Assembly: GCF_947241705.1 (NCBI RefSeq)
Contig: NC_079269.1
Span: 186,001 to 250,000 of the forward strand
Direction of reading: 5' to 3'
DNA from: Saccharomyces mikatae IFO 1815
Taxonomy: Eukaryota > Ascomycota > Saccharomycetes > Saccharomycetales > Saccharomycetaceae
Length of the DNA: 64,000 bases
Shown: piece after piece, positions 60,692 to 64,000 of the stretch
How positions within the stretch are numbered: position 1 is the stretch's first letter
How the letters are laid out: the number at the start of each line of letters is the position of its first letter
Notes under the pieces: model-generated
What the model was told of the DNA's origin: nothing
What the model saw: the letters and a program-made list of their open reading frames with translations, nothing else
Database searches by the model: none
Program-made: the position numbers and the translations under genes

Positions 60692-63055
60692 ATGAACATT
60701 TTGAAAAAGTTTATGGATTCTGGTAACAAGCCAGAGCTCATCACGATCCCTTCAGGGCAGTTCAATCTTTTGAGGTCTAAGAATTCACCCAAAGCTGCTT
60801 TAGAGTGTATTTACAATAATGCTACTTTGAGCGTGCGTAAAACTGGCAAATTCGATTATGAGTTGGCGGTCTATAGGGTGGAAGATGATAGTGAGGTTGG
60901 CACCGGGGATGAGGGTGAGAATTTTGAAGATGACGCGATCAGTGTTTTGTCTACGCAGTCCAAAAAGAAAGAAGAGGAATGGAGCGTTGAAATATTGGAT
61001 AGAATCATGTTTCACAAAACTTGGGACAAACAAGGAAACATAGCTCTTGTATGGGAAAACTTAAGAGGTGATGAACAAGATGAAAAGGTCCAATTTGTTG
61101 TTGCCGCTGACGTGTCAATGTCTGACGTTGAACAATTTATTCAAACAGTTTATCGATGCCAGTACGAAGTAAGAAACAAAAAGTCCTCACTTACTGCTTC
61201 ATCAGACGATTTGAAAGAGATAGAGCATAACTCGGCCAGACTATTTGTTCAGGATGATGATCATGATGATGAGGATGATGAATCGAGTTCAAGTTGCGAT
61301 GATTTTCAAGATGCTAAAGACATATCTTTCGAGCACAAGGAGGATAATGGCATTTTGGATAGAACCCCTTCTCCATTAAAAAAGGTTCCAGAGGGAGAAA
61401 ATCGTTGTTTGATGACGTCTAGCTTATATGTGTATGATCCGCTCCAAGAGACGTTTGTTTTGCAAGAACCTGTGGTTAAGGTAGCAATTATTGATACAGG
61501 CAAGTATGAGTTTTGGTTGGCAATAGAAGGTAAAGATACTCGTCTTGGAACTCAAGTTGGCTCCAATATTAATCCGACATTTGAATTAGTAACCGACACC
61601 TTTCTTTTCAATTATACGTTACAAAACATCACGTTGACTTATATGTTGAAGTTCAAAAACTTCGATAAATGTATTCAATTTAGGTCTGTCTGGGTTGAAT
61701 GTTTATGGATGACACTGAACAAAGAAACTTGGAGAGATATTCCTGACAGGGAGAAAGATTATATCTTAGATTCATCATCCGTACCATTGGAAAAACAATT
61801 TGATGACATATTACATATAGGTGAAAGCTCTCATGAAACAAGGGATGAAGAATTAAGTGAAAGTGAGAGCGCTAGTGAAGGTGAAGATGACGATAACAAC
61901 CATTCTAAAAGAATTATTTCATCTGAAGCATTTGAAGAACCTAAGCGTGCAACTTCCAAAGGTAACAGTTCTTTAACTATTGCTTTTAGAAATAACAGGT
62001 CATACGTTACAAGAGATGACAAAATTGGTGTTTTTAGAACAGATGATGAAGATGATTCCCTGGAATTTGTTAGCGCCATAAAGAATGTTTCCAATCTAAA
62101 TGGTAAAAGCATCGAACCTCATAAACCAATGTTATATATGGAAGATCGTAACTTAATTTTAAGTGACGGCAAAAATGAGAATAAACTTTATAAGATGGAT
62201 ATAGAAAGAGGGAAAGTGATTGAAGAATGGACTACCGGTGACAAGAATGTCGTTCAATATGGGCCAACCAAGAAATTCGATCAAATGACTCCGGAGCAAA
62301 CTATTGTTGGTGTGTCACAGAAAGGTGTATTCAAAATTGATCCCAGGATAAACGGAAATAATAAGATAGTCATTGATGAATCAAAAGATTATGTGGGAAA
62401 GTATAATTTTAGCTCTATCGGTACTACGGAAAGTGGTTATATTGCTATCGGGTCGGAAAAGGGTGATATAAAGCTGTACGATAGATTAGGCATTAGAGCA
62501 AAGACTGCCATACCTTCACTAAGTCAATCAATTAAATTTATCACCATATCTGCTGACGGTAAATGGCTATTAGCAACTTGTGAGAGTTCATTGCTTCTTA
62601 TGGATCTAGAAATCAAGGATGGTAAGAATGCTGGTAACATTGGATTCTTGAAGTCATTCCCCGCAAGCGAGAATGTCAAAACATACGTGTTAAAAATACG
62701 GCCAGAACACACGGCATCCATTTTAACATACACAAAGAAGCCAATCAGTTTTACGAAGGCTTACTTCAACACTGGTATAGGCCAGAAGGAACAAACTATT
62801 GTCACATCAACAGGTCCTTATGCAATTTCTTGGTCGTTAAAGGGTATTTTAGAACGAGACGGTATCAGGAATTATCCTTACAGAATCCGTAGGTACAATG
62901 GTGATGTTGTTGCTGATAATTTTGAATTTGGTTCAGACAAAAAGGTTATAGTTGCCTTGAAAGATGATGTTTCTCTATCGAAAGTGAAATCCTTTAAACA
63001 ACCAACCAAAGGAGTTTTGATGCCAAATGCTTCCCTCCAAGATTTTTATGGTTAA
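60692..63055 (+). CDS. VID27: Vid27, cytoplasmic WD-like protein of unknown function
   Basis: The VID27 family is conserved in fungi and plants. The yeast gene is named from a vacuole import and degradation screen, and no activity is proven. The 787-residue protein has an N-terminal domain with a PH-like character (about 1-165) and an acidic spacer (Asp/Ser-rich, near 190-215, from a GAT-type repeat at about 61253-61300). A middle PH-like part (about 235-360) and a second acidic spacer follow. The C-terminal beta-propeller-like domain (about 420-787) has GYIAIGSEKGDIKLYDRLG and ADGKWLLATCE. A GTG just before the ATG at 60692 was not used. Confidence 0.94.
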   Translation: MNILKKFMDSGNKPELITIPSGQFNLLRSKNSPKAALECIYNNATLSVRKTGKFDYELAVYRVEDDSEVGTGDEGENFEDDAISVLSTQSKKKEEEWSVEILDRIMFHKTWDKQGNIALVWENLRGDEQDEKVQFVVAADVSMSDVEQFIQTVYRCQYEVRNKKSSLTASSDDLKEIEHNSARLFVQDDDHDDEDDESSSSCDDFQDAKDISFEHKEDNGILDRTPSPLKKVPEGENRCLMTSSLYVYDPLQETFVLQEPVVKVAIIDTGKYEFWLAIEGKDTRLGTQVGSNINPTFELVTDTFLFNYTLQNITLTYMLKFKNFDKCIQFRSVWVECLWMTLNKETWRDIPDREKDYILDSSSVPLEKQFDDILHIGESSHETRDEELSESESASEGEDDDNNHSKRIISSEAFEEPKRATSKGNSSLTIAFRNNRSYVTRDDKIGVFRTDDEDDSLEFVSAIKNVSNLNGKSIEPHKPMLYMEDRNLILSDGKNENKLYKMDIERGKVIEEWTTGDKNVVQYGPTKKFDQMTPEQTIVGVSQKGVFKIDPRINGNNKIVIDESKDYVGKYNFSSIGTTESGYIAIGSEKGDIKLYDRLGIRAKTAIPSLSQSIKFITISADGKWLLATCESSLLLMDLEIKDGKNAGNIGFLKSFPASENVKTYVLKIRPEHTASILTYTKKPISFTKAYFNTGIGQKEQTIVTSTGPYAISWSLKGILERDGIRNYPYRIRRYNGDVVADNFEFGSDKKVIVALKDDVSLSKVKSFKQPTKGVLMPNASLQDFYG

Positions 63056-63295
63056 ACCTTGATTCTTTTTCAAGGGTTAACAATTGTACTCTTAATGTGT
63101 TATATAGTTGTTTTTCCTTTCAAATAGTTATGTAATGTATAGTTTAAATATATACAATGGTGTATAATACAGATGCCAAATGTTGTAACGTAATATTATT
63201 TTAAGATGGGTTCAGTTTTTCGCTCGCAGAAAAGAAAGCTGTACATACTGCTTTTTCGCCGTTCATATTTCTAGTACATTTAGAAACGAATTCGA
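63056..63295. terminator. Convergent VID27/MRX7 3' region
   Basis: This 240 bp spacer has TATATA-rich sequence (about 63100-63170) between converging stops. No other feature is seen. Confidence 0.4.
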
Positions 63296-63550
63296 TCATT
63301 TAAAGCGGTCCCCCAGTCTTCTTCTAAATCCAAAAGTGGATCTCATTTCATCCCAAAATATAAGGCGTAGAGCCTTAAATTTCTGCAGCGAAGTTGGTTT
63401 ATAGAGATATTGGAAAGCAGTTGGTGGATCAGTGAAGGGATCTTCTTTGATGCCATTTACTTTTCTATATACCTTACGTACAAACCTATGAAAGCCTGGA
63501 CTGCTCAGTAACTTGTAGTAAAACCATTCTTCTATACTTCTTGGAGCCAT
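63296..63550 (-). CDS. MRX7: Mrx7, small mitochondrial protein of the MIOREX set
   Basis: This 84-residue basic protein corresponds to S. cerevisiae YNL211C, found with mitochondrial ribosome-associated (MIOREX) proteins; its function is unknown. It is rich in Phe, Arg and Lys (SPGFHRFVRKVYRKVNGIKED), with no clear membrane helix. It is a few residues shorter than I recall in S. cerevisiae. The ATG at 63550 is the only in-frame Met before the conserved region. A perfect heat-shock element lies about 170-180 bp upstream. Confidence 0.88.
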   Translation of the reverse strand: MAPRSIEEWFYYKLLSSPGFHRFVRKVYRKVNGIKEDPFTDPPTAFQYLYKPTSLQKFKALRLIFWDEMRSTFGFRRRLGDRFK

Positions 63551-63718
63551 ACTATAGCTAATAAAGATAATATATTCTTACTCTTTACCGAAAGTTTTTC
63601 AATGCTTTTTGCGTTAGATATCTCCTTTTATCTTCACCTTTTCTTCCGCTTTTCGTATTTCAAGCGCCCTTTTTGAAGGAACAAATATATCTTTTGTTGC
63701 CCCAACTAAACACAAACT

Positions 63719-63731
63719 TTCTAGAAAGTTC
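63719..63731. promoter_or_regulatory. Heat-shock element, three perfect units
   Basis: TTC-TA-GAA-AG-TTC has three alternating 5-bp units with correct 2-base spacing, the Hsf1 trimer site. It lies 169-181 bp upstream of the MRX7 ATG and also upstream of whatever gene follows to the right. Confidence 0.55.
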
Positions 63732-63968
63732 TTGATACTGAGAAGTATATTACGACATTTTAAAGAATACGATCATATTCACATGTTTTCTCAATATAAA
63801 ATCACTGAGTAGATTCACCAAAAAAATGGAAAACTCTACAATCCACGAATTCCAAAATCATATATAGAGGTTTCTTTTAACGACAGAACAAGCAAAATAT
63901 TTTATATTAGATTGGTTCTATAGTGATTACAGGTTGACCATCTAATCTGTTTCTAGTACGTTGAAAAC

Positions 63969-63975
63969 CGGGTAA
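63969..63975 (-). promoter_or_regulatory. Reb1 core site near right edge
   Basis: CGGGTAA on the plus strand is an exact Reb1 core. It lies in the spacer shared by MRX7 and the next gene. Confidence 0.45.
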
Positions 63976-64000
63976 AAGCTAGAAGTTAAAATGCGCATAT

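Larger units (their letters stand above)
63551..64000. other. Right-edge promoter region, MRX7 and next gene
   Basis: This 450 bp stretch holds the MRX7 promoter and, by synteny, the start of the upstream region of MER1. It contains a heat-shock element (63719-63731) and a Reb1 core (63969-63975). An ATG at 63991 opens a frame that runs off the edge, too short to judge. I saw no URS1 (TAGCCGCC) element that would be expected near a meiotic gene. Confidence 0.45.

Noticed and set aside
63991-64000. Possible start of the next gene (MER1 by synteny)
   Set aside because: Only three codons are inside the window, no meiotic URS1 was found, and I cannot confirm the N-terminus.

Overview
The window is a gene-dense yeast chromosome segment. 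It carries 32 intronless protein-coding genes and one structural RNA gene, the U1 snRNA, with short AT-rich spacers. Gene content, order and orientation are, as far as I recall, those of the left arm of Saccharomyces cerevisiae chromosome XIV from SUI1 (YNL244C) to MRX7 (YNL211C), without rearrangement. Most proteins are the same length as, or within a few residues of, the S. cerevisiae versions I remember. Many carry scattered substitutions and small indels: Zwf1 is one residue shorter, Ure2 has a longer Asn-rich prion domain, and the Rap1 N-terminus differs strongly. I therefore read this as a Saccharomyces sensu stricto species other than S. cerevisiae (for example S. kudriavzevii, S. mikatae, S. 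arboricola or the uvarum/eubayanus group). I cannot settle the species by eye.

Layout. 1-13.6 kb: SUI1 and SLA2 (divergent), ATG2, then ZWF1 and NAR1 on the minus strand. 13.6-28.9 kb: a plus-strand run of LAP3, KEX2, YTP1, SIN4, a globin-like gene (YNL234W), BNI4 and CSL4. 29.1-40.3 kb: a minus-strand run of PDR16, ELA1, URE2, JJJ1, CNM67 and SQS1. 40.6-47 kb: ATG4 and SSU72 (plus), then the U1 snRNA gene SNR19 and POP1 (minus). 47.6-64 kb: ADE12 (plus), ALG9 (minus), MGS1, PPN2, RAP1, IES2 and PEX17 (plus), RRG9 (minus), VID27 (plus) and MRX7 (minus). The right edge probably holds the upstream region of the next gene (MER1 in S. cerevisiae).

These are housekeeping and regulatory genes and do not form one pathway. 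They cover translation initiation, endocytosis, autophagy (ATG2, ATG4), the pentose phosphate pathway, Fe-S assembly, proteolysis, Mediator, exosome, nitrogen regulation, splicing (U1, SQS1), RNase P, purine synthesis, N-glycosylation, replication repair, polyphosphate metabolism and telomere or ribosomal-gene control (RAP1). Several spacers hold recognisable cis elements: Reb1 cores, Cbf1 palindromes, MCB boxes upstream of BNI4 and MGS1, a PDRE upstream of PDR16 and a perfect three-unit heat-shock element near the right edge.

I found no tRNA gene, Ty element or LTR remnant, CRISPR array, or sign of horizontal transfer. I did not find a previously undescribed multi-gene system. The observations most worth checking are the U1 gene, which masquerades as a broken ORF on the opposite strand, the globin-like protein ending in a CaaX box, and the species-specific Ure2 prion domain. 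Several genes have in-frame open sequence reaching non-ATG codons upstream. I used the ATG that matches the family, and comparisons with S. cerevisiae are from memory, not from an alignment.
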